Shown piece after piece: positions 42,395 to 54,072 of a stretch of 64,000 nucleotides of DNA (positions are counted from its first letter, which is position 1; every line of letters begins with the position of its first letter). The notes under the pieces were generated by a model. That model searched no databases, was not told where the DNA came from, and saw nothing but the letters and a program-made list of their open reading frames with translations. The translations under genes were made by a program, and so were the position numbers. The stretch is taken from positions 1-64,000 of the forward strand of contig NZ_LQPT01000119.1 of the NCBI RefSeq assembly GCF_002102355.1, given 5' to 3'. The stretch is from Mycobacterium sherrisii (GTDB lineage: Bacteria; Actinomycetota; Actinomycetes; Mycobacteriales; Mycobacteriaceae).

Positions 42395-43308
42395 CGAGCC
42401 GGGTCGGGGACAGCGACCAGCGGCCGGGGCCGGTGGCGGGGATCGACGTCGTCCTGGTCACCGGGTTGTCGGGGGCCGGACGCGGGACGGCGGCCAAGGT
42501 GCTCGAGGACCTCGGCTGGTATGTCGCCGACAACCTGCCGCCCCAACTCATCACCCGGATGGTGGATTTCGGACTGGCCGCCGGGTCGCGGATCACCCAA
42601 CTCGCCGTGGTCATGGACGTCCGGTCCCGCGGCTTCACCGGCGATCTCGACGAGGTGCGCAACGAACTGGCCACCCGCAACATCAACCCGCGCGTGGTGT
42701 TCATGGAAGCCTCCGACGACATGTTGGTCCGCCGCTACGAACAGAACCGGCGCAGCCACCCGCTGCAGGGCCGACAGACGCTGGCCGAGGGCATCGCCGC
42801 CGAACGCCGGATGCTGGCGCCGGTGCGCGCCACCGCCGACCTGATCATCGACACGTCCACGCTGTCGGTGCGGGGCCTGCGGGAAAGCATCGAGCGGGCG
42901 TTCGGTGGCGACACGGATCTGTCCACCAGCGTCACGGTCGAGTCGTTCGGCTTCAAGTACGGGCTGCCGATGGACGCCGACATGGTGATGGACGTGCGCT
43001 TCCTGCCGAACCCGCACTGGGTCGACGAGTTGCGCCCGCTCACCGGGCAAGACCCGGCGGTCGCCGATTACGTGCTCAGGCAACCCGGCGCGGCGGAATT
43101 CCTCGACGCTTACCATCGGTTGCTGGCCCTTGTTGTCGAGGGCTATCGCAGGGAGGGCAAGCGCTACATGACGATCGCGATCGGCTGCACCGGCGGCAAA
43201 CACCGCAGCGTGGCGATCGCGGAGGCGCTGATGCGCCGGCTGCAGGCCCAGCAAACCGAGGCCCGACTGTCGGTGCGGGTGCTGCACCGGGATCTGGGCC
43301 GCGAATGA
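42391..43308 (+). CDS. rapZ: RapZ-family nucleotide-binding protein (YvcJ)
   Basis: 305-aa P-loop protein. The Walker A region reads [10 protein letters not shown], with Arg where most have the catalytic Lys-Ser, as in other mycobacteria. The C-terminal domain has [11 protein letters not shown]. In E. coli RapZ tunes glucosamine synthesis via sRNA decay; in mycobacteria the role is not settled. The uvrC-rapZ-cuvA-whiA order is conserved in Gram-positives, and all junctions overlap. Confidence 0.93.
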   Translation: MTSRVGDSDQRPGPVAGIDVVLVTGLSGAGRGTAAKVLEDLGWYVADNLPPQLITRMVDFGLAAGSRITQLAVVMDVRSRGFTGDLDEVRNELATRNINPRVVFMEASDDMLVRRYEQNRRSHPLQGRQTLAEGIAAERRMLAPVRATADLIIDTSTLSVRGLRESIERAFGGDTDLSTSVTVESFGFKYGLPMDADMVMDVRFLPNPHWVDELRPLTGQDPAVADYVLRQPGAAEFLDAYHRLLALVVEGYRREGKRYMTIAIGCTGGKHRSVAIAEALMRRLQAQQTEARLSVRVLHRDLGRE

Positions 43309-44381
43309 GCCCACCACACAGCGAGGGCATCGTCGCACTCGGCGGGGGACACGGCTTGTACGCGACGCTGTCGGCCGCTCGCCGGCTGACCCCCTACGTG
43401 ACCGCGGTGGTGACCGTCGCCGACGACGGCGGTTCGTCGGGCCGGCTGCGCAGCGAACTGGATGTGGTGCCGCCCGGTGATCTGCGGATGGCGTTGGCGG
43501 CGTTGGCATCTGATAGCCCTTACGGTCAGTTGTGGGCAACCATCCTGCAGCACCGATTCGGTGGCAGCGGGGCGCTGGCCGGGCATCCGATCGGCAACCT
43601 GCTGCTGGCCGGCCTGTCCGAGGTGCTGGCCGACCCGGTCGCCGCCCTCGACGAGCTGGGCCGCATCCTCGGCGTCAAGGGGCGGGTGCTGCCGATGTGC
43701 CCCATCGCGTTGCAGATCGAGGCCGACGTGTCCGGGCTGGAGGCCGATCCCCGGATCTTCCGGTCCATCCGCGGCCAGGTCGCCATCGCGACCACGCCGG
43801 GCAAGGTGCGCCGGGTGCGGCTGCTGCCGCCGGATCCGCCGGCGACCCGGCAGGCCGTCGACGCGATCATGGCCGCGGACCTGGTGGTGCTGGGGCCCGG
43901 CTCGTGGTTCACCAGCGTGATCCCGCACGTGCTGGTCCCCGAGTTGGCCGCGGCGCTGCGGGCCACCGCGGCGCGCCGGGCGCTGGTGCTCAACCTGGTC
44001 GCCGAGCCGGGGGAGACGGCGGGGTTCTCGGTGGAACGGCACCTGCACGTGCTGGTCCAGCATGCGCCCGGGTTCACCGTGCACGACATCATCATCGACG
44101 CCGATCGGGTGCCCAGCGAGCGTGAGCGCGACCAACTGCGCCGCACCGCGACCCTGCTCAGGGCCGAGGTCCACTTCGCCGACGTGGCCCGACCTGGTAC
44201 ACCTTTACATGACCCGGGCAAGCTCGCGGCGGCCCTGGACGGGGTCCGCACGGGCCGCGCGGGTCCGGCAGCGCCTTCGGCGAAGGCCACCGCCGAGATT
44301 CGGGTCGACGGTGAGACTTCACCGACGGCCGTGAACGGACCGGCCGGCAGCGGACCAAGGGGTGACGACGCGTGGCGATGA
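43305..44381 (+). CDS. cuvA: CuvA/YvcK-family gluconeogenesis and cell-wall factor
   Basis: 358-aa protein of the CofD-like Rossmann fold ([24 protein letters not shown]). In mycobacteria CuvA is needed for normal peptidoglycan growth and for using some carbon sources; it binds UDP-sugars in relatives. The C-terminal 60 residues are variable and acidic/Gly rich. The ATG overlaps rapZ (ATGA), and its end overlaps whiA by 10 nt. Confidence 0.93.
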   Translation: MSPPHSEGIVALGGGHGLYATLSAARRLTPYVTAVVTVADDGGSSGRLRSELDVVPPGDLRMALAALASDSPYGQLWATILQHRFGGSGALAGHPIGNLLLAGLSEVLADPVAALDELGRILGVKGRVLPMCPIALQIEADVSGLEADPRIFRSIRGQVAIATTPGKVRRVRLLPPDPPATRQAVDAIMAADLVVLGPGSWFTSVIPHVLVPELAAALRATAARRALVLNLVAEPGETAGFSVERHLHVLVQHAPGFTVHDIIIDADRVPSERERDQLRRTATLLRAEVHFADVARPGTPLHDPGKLAAALDGVRTGRAGPAAPSAKATAEIRVDGETSPTAVNGPAGSGPRGDDAWR

Positions 44382-45355
44382 CGACCGAAGTCAAGGACGA
44401 GCTGAGCCGTCTGGTAGTGAAGTCGGTCAGTGCGCGCCGAGCGGAGGTCACCTCCCTGCTGCGGTTCGCTGGAGGCCTGCACATCGTGGGCGGCCGCGTG
44501 GTCGTCGAGGCCGAGGTGGACCTGGGCAACATCGCGCGCCGGCTGCGCAAGGACATTTTCGACCTGTACGGCTACAACGCCGTCGTGCATGTGTTGTCGG
44601 CCAGCGGTATTCGCAAAAGCACCCGCTATGTGCTGCGGGTGGCCAACGACGGCGAGGCGCTGGCCCGTCAGACCGGGTTGCTGGACATGCGCGGGCGGCC
44701 GGTGCGCGGCCTGCCGGCGCAGGTCGTCGGAGGCAGCATCGCCGACGCCGAAGCCGCCTGGCGCGGGGCTTTTTTGGCGCACGGGTCGCTGACCGAGCCG
44801 GGACGCTCCTCCGCGCTGGAAGTCAGCTGCCCCGGACCCGAGGCGGCCCTGGCGCTGGTCGGTGCCGCACGCCGGCTCGGGGTGAGCGCCAAGGCCCGCG
44901 AGGTGCGCGGCGCCGACCGCGTGGTGGTCCGCGACGGCGAGGCGATCGGTGCGCTGCTGACCCGGATGGGCGCCCAGGACACCCGGCTCATCTGGGAGGA
45001 ACGCCGGATGCGTCGCGAAGTGCGGGCGACCGCCAACCGGCTGGCCAACTTCGACGACGCCAACCTGCGCCGCTCGGCCCGGGCCGCGGTGGCCGCGGCC
45101 GCCCGGGTGGAACGGGCGCTGGAAATCCTGGGCGACAGCGTTCCCGACCATCTGGCATCGGCCGGCAAGCTCCGCGTCGAGCACCGCCAGGCTTCGCTCG
45201 AGGAGCTGGGCCGGCTCGCCGACCCGCCGATGACGAAAGACGCTGTGGCGGGGCGTATCCGGCGTCTGCTGTCGATGGCCGACCGCAAGGCCAAGGTCGA
45301 CGGCATTCCCGACACCGAATCCGCGGTGACGCCGGATTTGCTCGAAGACGCCTGA
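44372..45355 (+). CDS. whiA: WhiA transcriptional regulator
   Basis: 327-aa DNA-binding protein. It has two degenerate LAGLIDADG repeats (about 90-220) and a C-terminal helix-turn-helix ([20 protein letters not shown]). It controls sporulation septation in Streptomyces and is an essential or growth-linked regulator in mycobacteria. The GTG at 44372 has AAGGGG 9 nt upstream; the ATG at 44378 is the alternative. It ends the uvrC-rapZ-cuvA-whiA unit. Confidence 0.95.
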   Translation: MAMTTEVKDELSRLVVKSVSARRAEVTSLLRFAGGLHIVGGRVVVEAEVDLGNIARRLRKDIFDLYGYNAVVHVLSASGIRKSTRYVLRVANDGEALARQTGLLDMRGRPVRGLPAQVVGGSIADAEAAWRGAFLAHGSLTEPGRSSALEVSCPGPEAALALVGAARRLGVSAKAREVRGADRVVVRDGEAIGALLTRMGAQDTRLIWEERRMRREVRATANRLANFDDANLRRSARAAVAAAARVERALEILGDSVPDHLASAGKLRVEHRQASLEELGRLADPPMTKDAVAGRIRRLLSMADRKAKVDGIPDTESAVTPDLLEDA

Positions 45356-45395
45356 GGATTGTCGCAATCCCTCGACGCGGTTTGCTGACGGGGGC

Positions 45396-45401
45396 TACGG
45401 T
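45396..45401 (+). promoter_or_regulatory. -10 box of leaderless WS/DGAT gene
   Basis: TACGGT ends six bases before the ATG at 45408. Confidence 0.45.
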
Positions 45402-45407
45402 CGTCGC

Positions 45408-46796
45408 ATGAAGCGGCTTTCGAGTGTCGACGCGGCGTTTTGGTCTGCCGAGACCGCGGGTTGGCACATGCACGTGGGCGCGCTGGCGATCTGCGACCCC
45501 TCCGACGCGCCCGAGTACAGCTTTGCGCGGCTCCGCCAACTGCTGATCGAGCGCCTGCCCGAACTGCCGCAGTTGCGCTGGCGGGTCACCGGATCACCAC
45601 TCGGGCTGGATCGGCCCTGGTTCGTCGAGGACGAGGACCTCGACGTCGACTTCCACATTCGTCGCATCGGCGTCCCCGCCCCGGGCGGGCGGCGCGAGGT
45701 CGACGAGCTCGTCGGCCGGTTGATGTCCTGCAAGCTGGACCGGTCCCGACCGCTGTGGGAGCTGTGGGTGATCGAGGGCGTCAAGGGCGGCCGCGTCGCC
45801 ACTCTGACCAAAATGCACCACGCCATCGTCGACGGCGTCTCGGGCGCCGGGCTGGGCGAAATCCTGCTGGACGTCACGCCCGAGCCCCGGCCGGCGCAGC
45901 GGGAGACGGTCGGCTCGCTGGTGGGTCTCAAGCTGCCCGGCCTGCAGCGGCGGGCGATCGGGGCGCTGATCAACGTCGGGGTGATGACGCCGTTCCGCGT
46001 CGCACGGCTGGTGGAGCAGACGCTGCGCCAGCAGGTCGCCGCGCTGGGCGTCCGCAGCAGGCCGCCGCGCTATTTCGAGGCGCCCAAGACCCGGTTCAAC
46101 GCCCCGGTCTCACCGCATCGCCGGATCACCGGCACCCGCGTGGAGTTGGCCCGCGCCAAGGCCGTCAAGGACGCATTCGGGGTCAAGCTCAACGATGTGG
46201 TGCTGGCTTTGGTCGCCGGGGCGGCCCGGGAGTATCTGCACAAGAGGGGCGAACTGCCGGCCAAGCCGCTGATCGCGCAGATCCCCGTGTCGACCCGCAC
46301 CGACGGCTCGCAGTCCGACGTCGGCAACCAGATCAGCTCGATGACGGCCTCGCTGGCCACCGACATCGAGGACCCCGCCGAGCGACTGCTGGCGATCTAC
46401 GAAAGTACGCAGAGCGCAAAGGAAATGGCCAAGGCGCTGTCGGCGCATCAGATCATGGGTCTGACCGAGACGACGCCGCCGGGGCTGTTGCAGCTGGCTG
46501 CCCGGGCCTACACGGCCACCGGTCTGTCGCGGAACCTGGCCCCGATCAACATGGTCGTGTCCAACGTTCCCGGGCCGGCCATGCCGCTGTACATGGCCGG
46601 TGCCAAAGTGGAATCGCTTGTGCCGCTTGGGCCTCCGGTGATGGACGTGGCCCTGAACATCACCTGCTTCTCCTACACCGAGTTCCTGGACTTCGGTTTC
46701 GTGACGACACCCGAGGTCGCCAACGACATCGAAGATATGGCCAAGGCCGTCGAACCTGCGCTGGTCGAGCTGGAAAAGGCCGCGGCCGAAGGCTGA
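45408..46796 (+). CDS. wax ester synthase / diacylglycerol acyltransferase (Rv1425-like)
   Basis: 462-aa acyltransferase of the WS/DGAT family. The catalytic HHxxxDG motif is KMHHAIVDG (His137, His138, Asp142). It makes triacylglycerol or wax ester from acyl-CoA, usually at the inner membrane or lipid droplet. It starts 52 nt after whiA, from its own leaderless promoter. It faces lipO, whose stop lies 5 nt away. Confidence 0.92.
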   Translation: MKRLSSVDAAFWSAETAGWHMHVGALAICDPSDAPEYSFARLRQLLIERLPELPQLRWRVTGSPLGLDRPWFVEDEDLDVDFHIRRIGVPAPGGRREVDELVGRLMSCKLDRSRPLWELWVIEGVKGGRVATLTKMHHAIVDGVSGAGLGEILLDVTPEPRPAQRETVGSLVGLKLPGLQRRAIGALINVGVMTPFRVARLVEQTLRQQVAALGVRSRPPRYFEAPKTRFNAPVSPHRRITGTRVELARAKAVKDAFGVKLNDVVLALVAGAAREYLHKRGELPAKPLIAQIPVSTRTDGSQSDVGNQISSMTASLATDIEDPAERLLAIYESTQSAKEMAKALSAHQIMGLTETTPPGLLQLAARAYTATGLSRNLAPINMVVSNVPGPAMPLYMAGAKVESLVPLGPPVMDVALNITCFSYTEFLDFGFVTTPEVANDIEDMAKAVEPALVELEKAAAEG

Positions 46797-46800
46797 GTCG

Positions 46801-48057
46801 TCAGTCGCGGCGCAGGTAGCTGGTCGCGTACACCCAGGACAAAAACCGCGCCACCGCCTCGGCCGACCGATGCGCCCGCGGGGAGCTGAAAATGTCGAAT
46901 GCATGCTGGGCGCTGGGTAGTTCGGCATACGCGACGGGCGACTTGGACACCGCACGCAGTTCTTCGACGAACTCGCGGGCCTCGCCGACCGGGATGAGCG
47001 AATCGTCGTGGCCGTGCAGCACGAAGAACGGCGGCGCGTCGGCCCGCAGCCGCCGGATCGGTGAGGCATCGACGTAGACGTCGCGGTCGGTCGCGAATTC
47101 CCGTTTGACGACGAACTTTTCGAGCAATTCGACGAACTCGCGGCGACCGTCGCCCTCGGTGGAAAACCAGTCGTAGCGGCCGTACACGGGGACGGCGGCG
47201 ACCACGGAGGTGTCGGCGTCTTCGAAGCCCGGCTGGAAGGCGGGGTCGTTCGGGGTCAGCGCGGCCAGCGAGGACAAGTGCCCCCCGGCCGATCCGCCGG
47301 TGATGGCGACGAAGTCCGGATCACCGCCGTACTGCGCGATGTTCTGCTTGACCCAGGCCAGCGCCCGCTTCACGTCGACGATGTGATCGGGCCAGGTGTG
47401 CACCGGCGAGACCCGATAGCCGATGGACACGCAGATCCAGCCGCGGGCCGCGAGATGACTCATCAGCGGGTAGGCCTGCGGCCGGCGCATCCCGATCACC
47501 CAGGCGCCGCCCGGGATCTGCACCAACACGGGCGCCTTGCCATCGCGGGGCAGGTCGCGGCGACGCCAGATGTCGGCGCGGTTGGCGCGGTGCGGCCCGT
47601 AGCTGACGACGTTGGTTTTGGCCACGTAACGGCGCCGGGCCACGGTGTTGCCCAGCGGCAGGTTGCGCCGGCCGCGCCGCCGCGGTGTGGTGGCTGGCAG
47701 ATCGGCCAGGGCCTCGGCGTAATCGGGCCCCAGTTGTTCGCGCAACCCCGCCTCGAGTACCGGTCCCGGCGTGGTGACGCCGCGATAGCGGATCACCGCG
47801 AGGATCAGCCACGACGCGGCGGTCAGCGTCAGCGCCGCCTTGCCGCGGCGCCCGGCGAAGTCGCCGCGCCGGGCGCGGCGCAGCACGTCGAGCGCCGAAA
47901 CGGAGAAGTACACGCCGGGAACTTCCGAGGTCGGCCAGCCGAACGCGAACACCAGAACGGTGCGGTAGCCCTTGCGCGCCAGGGGGCGTAAACCGTTGGC
48001 GGCGTTGAGGAATTCCGCGGCGGCGCGCAGCAGCGGCCTGGGCTTGGGTCGGCGCAT
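46801..48057 (-). CDS. lipO: alpha/beta-hydrolase esterase (LipO-like)
   Basis: 418-aa esterase. The first 150 residues include a hydrophobic membrane-associated region (ALTLTAASWLILAVI), and the HSL-like hydrolase follows, with PGGAW as the oxyanion region and nucleophile elbow GGSAGGH. It is coupled to fadD12 (TGATG overlap), so it may release a fatty acid that FadD12 activates. LipO is Rv1426c in M. tuberculosis. Confidence 0.87.
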   Translation of the reverse strand: MRRPKPRPLLRAAAEFLNAANGLRPLARKGYRTVLVFAFGWPTSEVPGVYFSVSALDVLRRARRGDFAGRRGKAALTLTAASWLILAVIRYRGVTTPGPVLEAGLREQLGPDYAEALADLPATTPRRRGRRNLPLGNTVARRRYVAKTNVVSYGPHRANRADIWRRRDLPRDGKAPVLVQIPGGAWVIGMRRPQAYPLMSHLAARGWICVSIGYRVSPVHTWPDHIVDVKRALAWVKQNIAQYGGDPDFVAITGGSAGGHLSSLAALTPNDPAFQPGFEDADTSVVAAVPVYGRYDWFSTEGDGRREFVELLEKFVVKREFATDRDVYVDASPIRRLRADAPPFFVLHGHDDSLIPVGEAREFVEELRAVSKSPVAYAELPSAQHAFDIFSSPRAHRSAEAVARFLSWVYATSYLRRD

Positions 48058-49685
48058 CAGCCGCCCACCCGGGATTGCAGTTCGTTGCGCAGGATTTTGC
48101 CGGTGCTGCCGCGGGGAAGCTCGTCGACGATCGAAATCTCGCGTGGCACTTTGTAATTGGCTAAGTTGTCGCGGATGTGCTGGCGGAGTGTCTCGACGGT
48201 CGCGGTAGCCGCGGGGGTGAGCACCACGAACGCCGCCAGCCGCTGGCCGTACTGTTCGTCGGGCACGCCGATCACCGCGGCCTCGGCGACCTCGGGGTGC
48301 CCGGCAAGGGTGTTTTCCACCTCGATCGGATAGATGTTCTCTCCGCCGGAGACGATCATCTCGTCGTCGCGGCCGACTACGAAAAGCCGTTCGTTGGCGT
48401 CGAGATAGCCGACGTCACCCGAGGACATGAAGCCGTCGTGGAAATCCTTGCGGGCGCCCGAGGTGTACCCGTCGAATTGGGTGTCGTTGCGTACGTAGAT
48501 GGTGCCGACCTCCCCGGCCGGCACCTCGTTGAATTCCGGGTCTAATATCCGGATTTCGGTTCCCCCCGCCGGTCTGCCGGCCGTGTCGGGCGCGGCGCGC
48601 AGGTCTGCGGGCGTAGCGGTGGCGATCATGCCCGCCTCGGTCGCGTTGTAGTTGTTGTAGATGACGTCGCCGAACTGGTCCATGAACGCGGTGACGACGT
48701 CGGGGCGCATCCGCGACCCTGAGGCCGCGGCGAAGCGCAGGGAGCGACAGCTGTAGCGGTTGCGCACGTGCTCGGGCAGTTCCGTGATTCGGTCGAACAT
48801 CACCGGAACCACCGCCAAGCCGGTCGCTTGGTGGCGGTCGATGAGGTCGAGGGTGGCCTCCGGATCGAACTTGCGCCGGGTGACGATCGTGCAGGCCATC
48901 GACGCGGCGAAGATCAGCTGCGAGAAGCCCCACGCGTGAAACATCGGCGCCACGATCACGATCGTCTCCTCCGCGCGCCACGGGGTCCGGTCCAGAATCG
49001 CCTTGAGTGTGCCGATGCCGGCGCCCCCGCCGGATTGCTTGGCGCCCTTGGGACTTCCGGTGGTGCCCGACGTCAGCAGGATCATCTTGCCCTTGCGACC
49101 GGTCCGCCGCGGCTGCTCACCGGCATGCTCGCCGATCAGCTTCTCGACCGTGCGCTCTCGACAGTCCTGGTTCCAGGCCACGATGCGGACGGCATCGGGC
49201 TTGTCGGCCAGTGCGCGATCCACCGTCGCGGCGAACTCCTCGTCGTAGATCGCGGCGTCGACACCTTCGCGATTGAGCACCTCGGCCATCGCCGGCCCGG
49301 CGAACGAGGTGTTCAGCAGCACCACGTCGGAACCGATCCGGTTGGCGGCGACCAATGCCTCGACGAAACCGCGGTGGTTGCGGCACATGATCCCGATGAC
49401 CCTCGGCTGGCCCGACGGCAGGCTCTGCAGCGCCGCGCTCAACGCGTTGATCCGCGCGTCGAGCTCTCGCCAGGTCAGCGTGCCGAGCTCGTCGATCAGG
49501 GCGGGACGATCGGGGCAGCGCTGCGCCGCGCCGGCGAATCCCACCGTCATGCCCATGCCTTCGCGGCGCATCGCCGCGGCCATTTTCAGATAGCGGTCGG
49601 GCCGCATCGGCGCGACCATGCCGGCCCGGCGCAGCGTCGCCACCACCCCGGCGACACCACGAAGTTGCTCCAGTATCGAGGCCAT
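48057..49685 (-). CDS. fadD12: fatty-acyl-CoA/AMP synthetase FadD12-like
   Basis: 542-aa adenylate-forming enzyme. The P-loop-like motif is LTSGTTGSPKGA (about 205-216), with the YNATEAGM motif and the hinge GRDDEMIVSGGENIYP following. It probably activates fatty acids as acyl-CoA. The ATG at 49685 is used; a GTG one codon upstream directly abuts the acyltransferase stop. It lies between the acyltransferase and lipO in a tight operon. Confidence 0.92.
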   Translation of the reverse strand: MASILEQLRGVAGVVATLRRAGMVAPMRPDRYLKMAAAMRREGMGMTVGFAGAAQRCPDRPALIDELGTLTWRELDARINALSAALQSLPSGQPRVIGIMCRNHRGFVEALVAANRIGSDVVLLNTSFAGPAMAEVLNREGVDAAIYDEEFAATVDRALADKPDAVRIVAWNQDCRERTVEKLIGEHAGEQPRRTGRKGKMILLTSGTTGSPKGAKQSGGGAGIGTLKAILDRTPWRAEETIVIVAPMFHAWGFSQLIFAASMACTIVTRRKFDPEATLDLIDRHQATGLAVVPVMFDRITELPEHVRNRYSCRSLRFAAASGSRMRPDVVTAFMDQFGDVIYNNYNATEAGMIATATPADLRAAPDTAGRPAGGTEIRILDPEFNEVPAGEVGTIYVRNDTQFDGYTSGARKDFHDGFMSSGDVGYLDANERLFVVGRDDEMIVSGGENIYPIEVENTLAGHPEVAEAAVIGVPDEQYGQRLAAFVVLTPAATATVETLRQHIRDNLANYKVPREISIVDELPRGSTGKILRNELQSRVGG

Positions 49686-49688
49686 CAC

Positions 49689-50504
49689 TCAACCCAGAAT
49701 CGGGAAGCGCCGTTTGGCGGCCAGTGCGGTCAGGGCCTCTTGCATCACCGAGCGCACATGCTCGTCGACCTCGTCGATGTCCGGGTGCTCGCCGAACTGC
49801 TCGGTGAGGTGGATCGGCTCGAGCACCTGCGTGACGATCTTGGTGGGCAACGGCAGGTTGGGCGGGATCGCGGCGCTGAACCCGAACGGGAAGCCGAACG
49901 ACAGCGGCAGGATCGCGCTACGCAGCAGTCGCTTGATGCCCAGCCGCTCGGCCAGCCAAGTGCCCCGGGTCAGGTAGAGCTGGGTTTCCTGCCCGCCGAT
50001 GGACACCGCCGGAACGATCGGCACGCCGGCATCGATCGCCGTGCTCACGTATCCCTTACGGCCGTTGAAGTCGATGACGTTCTCGGCCAGCGTCGGGCGG
50101 TAGGCGTCGTAGTCACCACCGGGGAAGACGACGACCACACCGCCCGACCGCAACGCCTTGGCCGCGTTGTCCCGAGTGGCGCGGATGTAGCCGGTCCGGC
50201 GGAACAGGCTTCCGGTCACGCCGAGAAACAAGATGTCGTGGCTGAGCGTGTAGACCGGCCGGGCATAACCGAACTTTTCGTAGAAGTCGATGCTGAAGAT
50301 GGGAACGTCCATGGGGAACATGCCGCCGGAGTGATTGCCCACCACCAGCGCGCCCCCGGGCGGAAAGGATTCCAGCCCGTGTACCTCGGAGCGGAAGTAC
50401 GTCTTGACGATGGGGCGCAGCACGCCCATCAGGCGTTGGGTCAGCCCGGGGTCGAATTGGCCGATCTCGGCGTCGTCACCGTCGGTATCGCTCACTTCGC
50501 CCAC
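49689..50504 (-). CDS. PlsC-like acyltransferase (Rv1428c-like)
   Basis: 271-aa protein of the glycerophosphate-acyltransferase family. The first motif reads NHSGGMFPMD (spacing H-x7-D instead of the standard H-x4-D) and the second FPGGDYDAYRP. Because the H/D spacing is altered, catalytic geometry may differ; M. tuberculosis appears to share this. The GTG at 50504 has AAGGGGG just upstream; the frame is open far beyond but not credibly coding. It is the first gene of the lipid operon. Confidence 0.83.
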   Translation of the reverse strand: MGEVSDTDGDDAEIGQFDPGLTQRLMGVLRPIVKTYFRSEVHGLESFPPGGALVVGNHSGGMFPMDVPIFSIDFYEKFGYARPVYTLSHDILFLGVTGSLFRRTGYIRATRDNAAKALRSGGVVVVFPGGDYDAYRPTLAENVIDFNGRKGYVSTAIDAGVPIVPAVSIGGQETQLYLTRGTWLAERLGIKRLLRSAILPLSFGFPFGFSAAIPPNLPLPTKIVTQVLEPIHLTEQFGEHPDIDEVDEHVRSVMQEALTALAAKRRFPILG

Positions 50505-50812
50505 CGGCGCCCCCTTGTGCCTGGTCGTGTGACTTCGTCTCGTGGCGGTCAGGATTTCCCGCGATTTCGCGCGCTGAATCTGTAGATGGTAGCGAGGGCC
50601 TCGTAGGCCAGGGCTAACAGGCACGACCGTGCCTGGACGGTCGGCCGGGTGCCCGTCGAGCGGGCGCCGCCGGCGACCCGCGCGGCGAACGGATTCGCGC
50701 GCCGTCTCGCCGCGGGCCCGACGGACCGTTACACCGCACGGTCGATCTGGCACGTGTCGAGGCGGCATTCCAGCCGGAATCAAATTGCCGAAACCCGTGA
50801 TCCACGTTATAC

Positions 50813-50866
50813 ATTCGGTTAGCAGGCTGGCTGAGCCAGCCCAATCCGGCCAGCGCTCAACCGAAT
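50813..50866. repeat. nested inverted repeats (potential cruciform/RNA structure)
   Basis: Outer arms ATTCGGTT (50813-50820) and AACCGAAT (50859-50866) are perfect, and an inner hairpin GGCTGGC-TGA-GCCAGCC (50825-50841) sits between. No U-tract follows. Confidence 0.55.
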
Positions 50867-50989
50867 TGCCCTCGACACGAGGCCACGCGGCCCGCCCGCG
50901 ATGGCACCGATGGAGGCTCCATGCTGATAGACAGAAACTCTCAGCGGCTGACCTGGGTACAACGCGGCAGAAGGGGACGAAAGTGTATG

Positions 50990-50995
50990 TAGTGT
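50990..50995 (+). promoter_or_regulatory. -10 box, leaderless start at 51002
   Basis: TAGTGT ends six bases before the ATG at 51002, supporting that start over the ATG at 51101. Confidence 0.45.
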
Positions 50996-51001
50996 GAGAA
51001 A

Positions 51002-51592
51002 ATGCGACATACGCAACTCCTCGAATCGTATGGCGTTGGCCACATTCCGGGAGTTATCGTTAGCCCGCTTACTCCAGAACCGTCGGCTGAGAGAGACTCA
51101 ATGGACTTCGCTGGTTTGTCCGACGAACGGGATACACGTTCGGTTGCGACTGCAACGCACATGCCGAGTGGTACCCGGGACCGGCGCGGTTTTCCGCCGC
51201 CGAGCGCCGTGGTCCGTCCCCCCTTGGGGCACGTTCGCCCGACGAGTCCCCCGCCCGCACGGCTGACCGCGAACCGGCCCTCCACTGCATTGGATCGCCC
51301 GGCCGCCGCGGACACCGCGGATCAACGCCAGGCCGACTACTTTCTGCGGCTGCTCATCCAGAACCGCCGACTGATCGAACAGCGGATCGAGGGTTATTAC
51401 AAGGCAATCGCGCTGGCCGAAGCCAAGAATGACGAGGAGACGGCATCCGTCTTCCGGCACACGGCACGCATTGAAGAAGAGGAACGCGAAACCCTCGATG
51501 CATTGATCGAGAACCTGCACCGCCGGTTCCCCATCCGGATGGCACCGGATGTCCCGGCCGCCCCGCGGGGACCGCGGGTGCTCGCCCGGTAG
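51002..51592 (+). CDS. hypothetical protein with C-terminal helical hairpin (196 aa)
   Basis: Not recognised. The first 105 residues are low-complexity, Pro/Arg/Thr-rich and probably disordered. Residues about 106-175 form a charged helical pair (QRQADYFLRLLIQNRRLIEQ ... FRHTARIEEEERETLDALIE) that reads like a coiled coil or small four-helix protein. Two starts are possible: ATG at 51002 with a leaderless -10 box, and ATG at 51101 (163 aa) with GAGAGA upstream. It stands alone before the glycolytic genes. No relation to PE/PPE proteins is seen. Confidence 0.65.
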   Translation: MRHTQLLESYGVGHIPGVIVSPLTPEPSAERDSMDFAGLSDERDTRSVATATHMPSGTRDRRGFPPPSAVVRPPLGHVRPTSPPPARLTANRPSTALDRPAAADTADQRQADYFLRLLIQNRRLIEQRIEGYYKAIALAEAKNDEETASVFRHTARIEEEERETLDALIENLHRRFPIRMAPDVPAAPRGPRVLAR

Positions 51593-51755
51593 GGCCGCGC
51601 TACCCCCGTCGCCACCCCGCCCGGACCCGGGCGGGGTGCCCGCACGATTGCCGCGTCGCCGTTGGCACGCAGCCAGAGCCGCGCAGTGTACGGACGCGTC
51701 GAACCTCGCAGGTCCGGGACTTCTACCAGCCCCACGGCCGTTGTCAGCGCTGATC

Positions 51756-51761
51756 TAGGCT
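51756..51761 (+). promoter_or_regulatory. putative -10 box of gap operon
   Basis: TAGGCT would start transcription near 51768 and give a leader of about 44 nt before gap. The rest of the 51593-51811 gap shows nothing notable. Confidence 0.4.
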
Positions 51762-51763
51762 GA

Positions 51764-52831
<1,068 letters not shown>

Positions 52832-52833
52832 CC

Positions 52834-54072
52834 GTGGGCATTCCGAACCTCGAAGACCTTCTGTCCGAAGGCGTTTCGGGTCGCCCGGTATTGGTGCGGT
52901 CCGACCTCAACGTGCCACTCGACGAGTCGGGAGCAATCACCGACCCGGGCCGCATCACCGCATCGGTTCCGACGCTGCGCGCACTGTTGGACGGGGGCGC
53001 CAAGGTGGTGGTGACCGCGCATCTGGGCCGCCCCAAAAACGGGCCCGACCCGAAGTTGTCGCTGGCGCCCGTCGCCGCGGCGCTGAGCGAGCAGTTGGGC
53101 CGGCACGTGCAGCTGGCCGGTGATGTCGTGGGTACCGACGCCCTGGCCCGCTCGGAAGGGCTGACCGAGGGCGACATCCTGCTGTTGGAAAACATTCGCT
53201 TCGACTCCCGCGAAACCAGCAAGGACGACGGCGAGCGGCTGGCGCTGGCCCGGCAGCTGGCCGAATTAGTCTCGCCCGGAGGGGCTTTCGTCTCGGACGG
53301 CTTCGGGGTGGTGCACCGCAAGCAGGCGTCGGTCTACGACGTCGCCACGCTGCTGCCGCACTACGCGGGCACACTGGTGGCCGAGGAGATCCGGGTGCTC
53401 GAGCAGTTGACCAGCTCGACCGCCCGGCCCTACGCGGTGGTACTCGGCGGGTCGAAGGTGTCCGACAAGCTCGGCGTCATCGAGTCGCTGGCCACCAAGG
53501 CCGACAGCATCGTGATCGGCGGCGGAATGTGCTTTACTTTCCTTGCTGCTCAAGGGTTTTCAGTAGGAAAGTCGCTGCTCGAAGAAGAGATGGTGGACAC
53601 CTGTCGGCGGCTGCTGGACACCTACGTCGACGTGCTGCGATTGCCGATGGACATCGTGGTGGGGGAGAAGTTCGCGGCCGATTCCCAGCCGCAGACCGTG
53701 ACCGCCGACGCCATCCCGGACGACATGATGGGCCTGGACATCGGGCCGGAGTCGGTGAAACGCTTCGCCGCGTTGCTGTCCAACGCCCAAACAGTGTTCT
53801 GGAACGGGCCGATGGGCGTGTTCGAATTCCCCGCATTCGCCGCGGGCACCAGGGGGGTCGCCGAGGCGATCGTCGCGGCGACCGGCAAGGGAGCGTTCTC
53901 GGTGGTCGGCGGCGGCGACTCGGCGGCCGCCGTGCGTGCCCTGGGCATCCCCGAGGACGATTTCTCGCACATCTCCACCGGCGGTGGTGCATCGCTGGAA
54001 TACCTTGAGGGCAAGACGCTGCCGGGCATCGAGGTGCTGGGTAGCCCGCAGCGCAGTGAAGGGGATTCATGA
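52834..54072 (+). CDS. pgk: phosphoglycerate kinase
   Basis: 412-aa kinase making ATP from 1,3-bisphosphoglycerate. [12 protein letters not shown] (substrate), AHLGRPK, the [12 protein letters not shown] loop and the C-terminal [11 protein letters not shown] are all present. The GTG at 52834, two bases after gap, is chosen over an in-frame start inside gap. The end overlaps tpiA (ATGA). Confidence 0.97.
   Translation: MGIPNLEDLLSEGVSGRPVLVRSDLNVPLDESGAITDPGRITASVPTLRALLDGGAKVVVTAHLGRPKNGPDPKLSLAPVAAALSEQLGRHVQLAGDVVGTDALARSEGLTEGDILLLENIRFDSRETSKDDGERLALARQLAELVSPGGAFVSDGFGVVHRKQASVYDVATLLPHYAGTLVAEEIRVLEQLTSSTARPYAVVLGGSKVSDKLGVIESLATKADSIVIGGGMCFTFLAAQGFSVGKSLLEEEMVDTCRRLLDTYVDVLRLPMDIVVGEKFAADSQPQTVTADAIPDDMMGLDIGPESVKRFAALLSNAQTVFWNGPMGVFEFPAFAAGTRGVAEAIVAATGKGAFSVVGGGDSAAAVRALGIPEDDFSHISTGGGASLEYLEGKTLPGIEVLGSPQRSEGDS

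Larger units (their letters stand above)
50505..51001. other. intergenic region between plsC-like and the 51002 gene
   Basis: 497 nt with divergent promoters and no recognisable gene. It contains the nested inverted repeats at 50813-50866 and the -10 box at 50990. M. tuberculosis has several genes (including a PE protein) between these flanks as I recall; none is present here. Confidence 0.5.
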
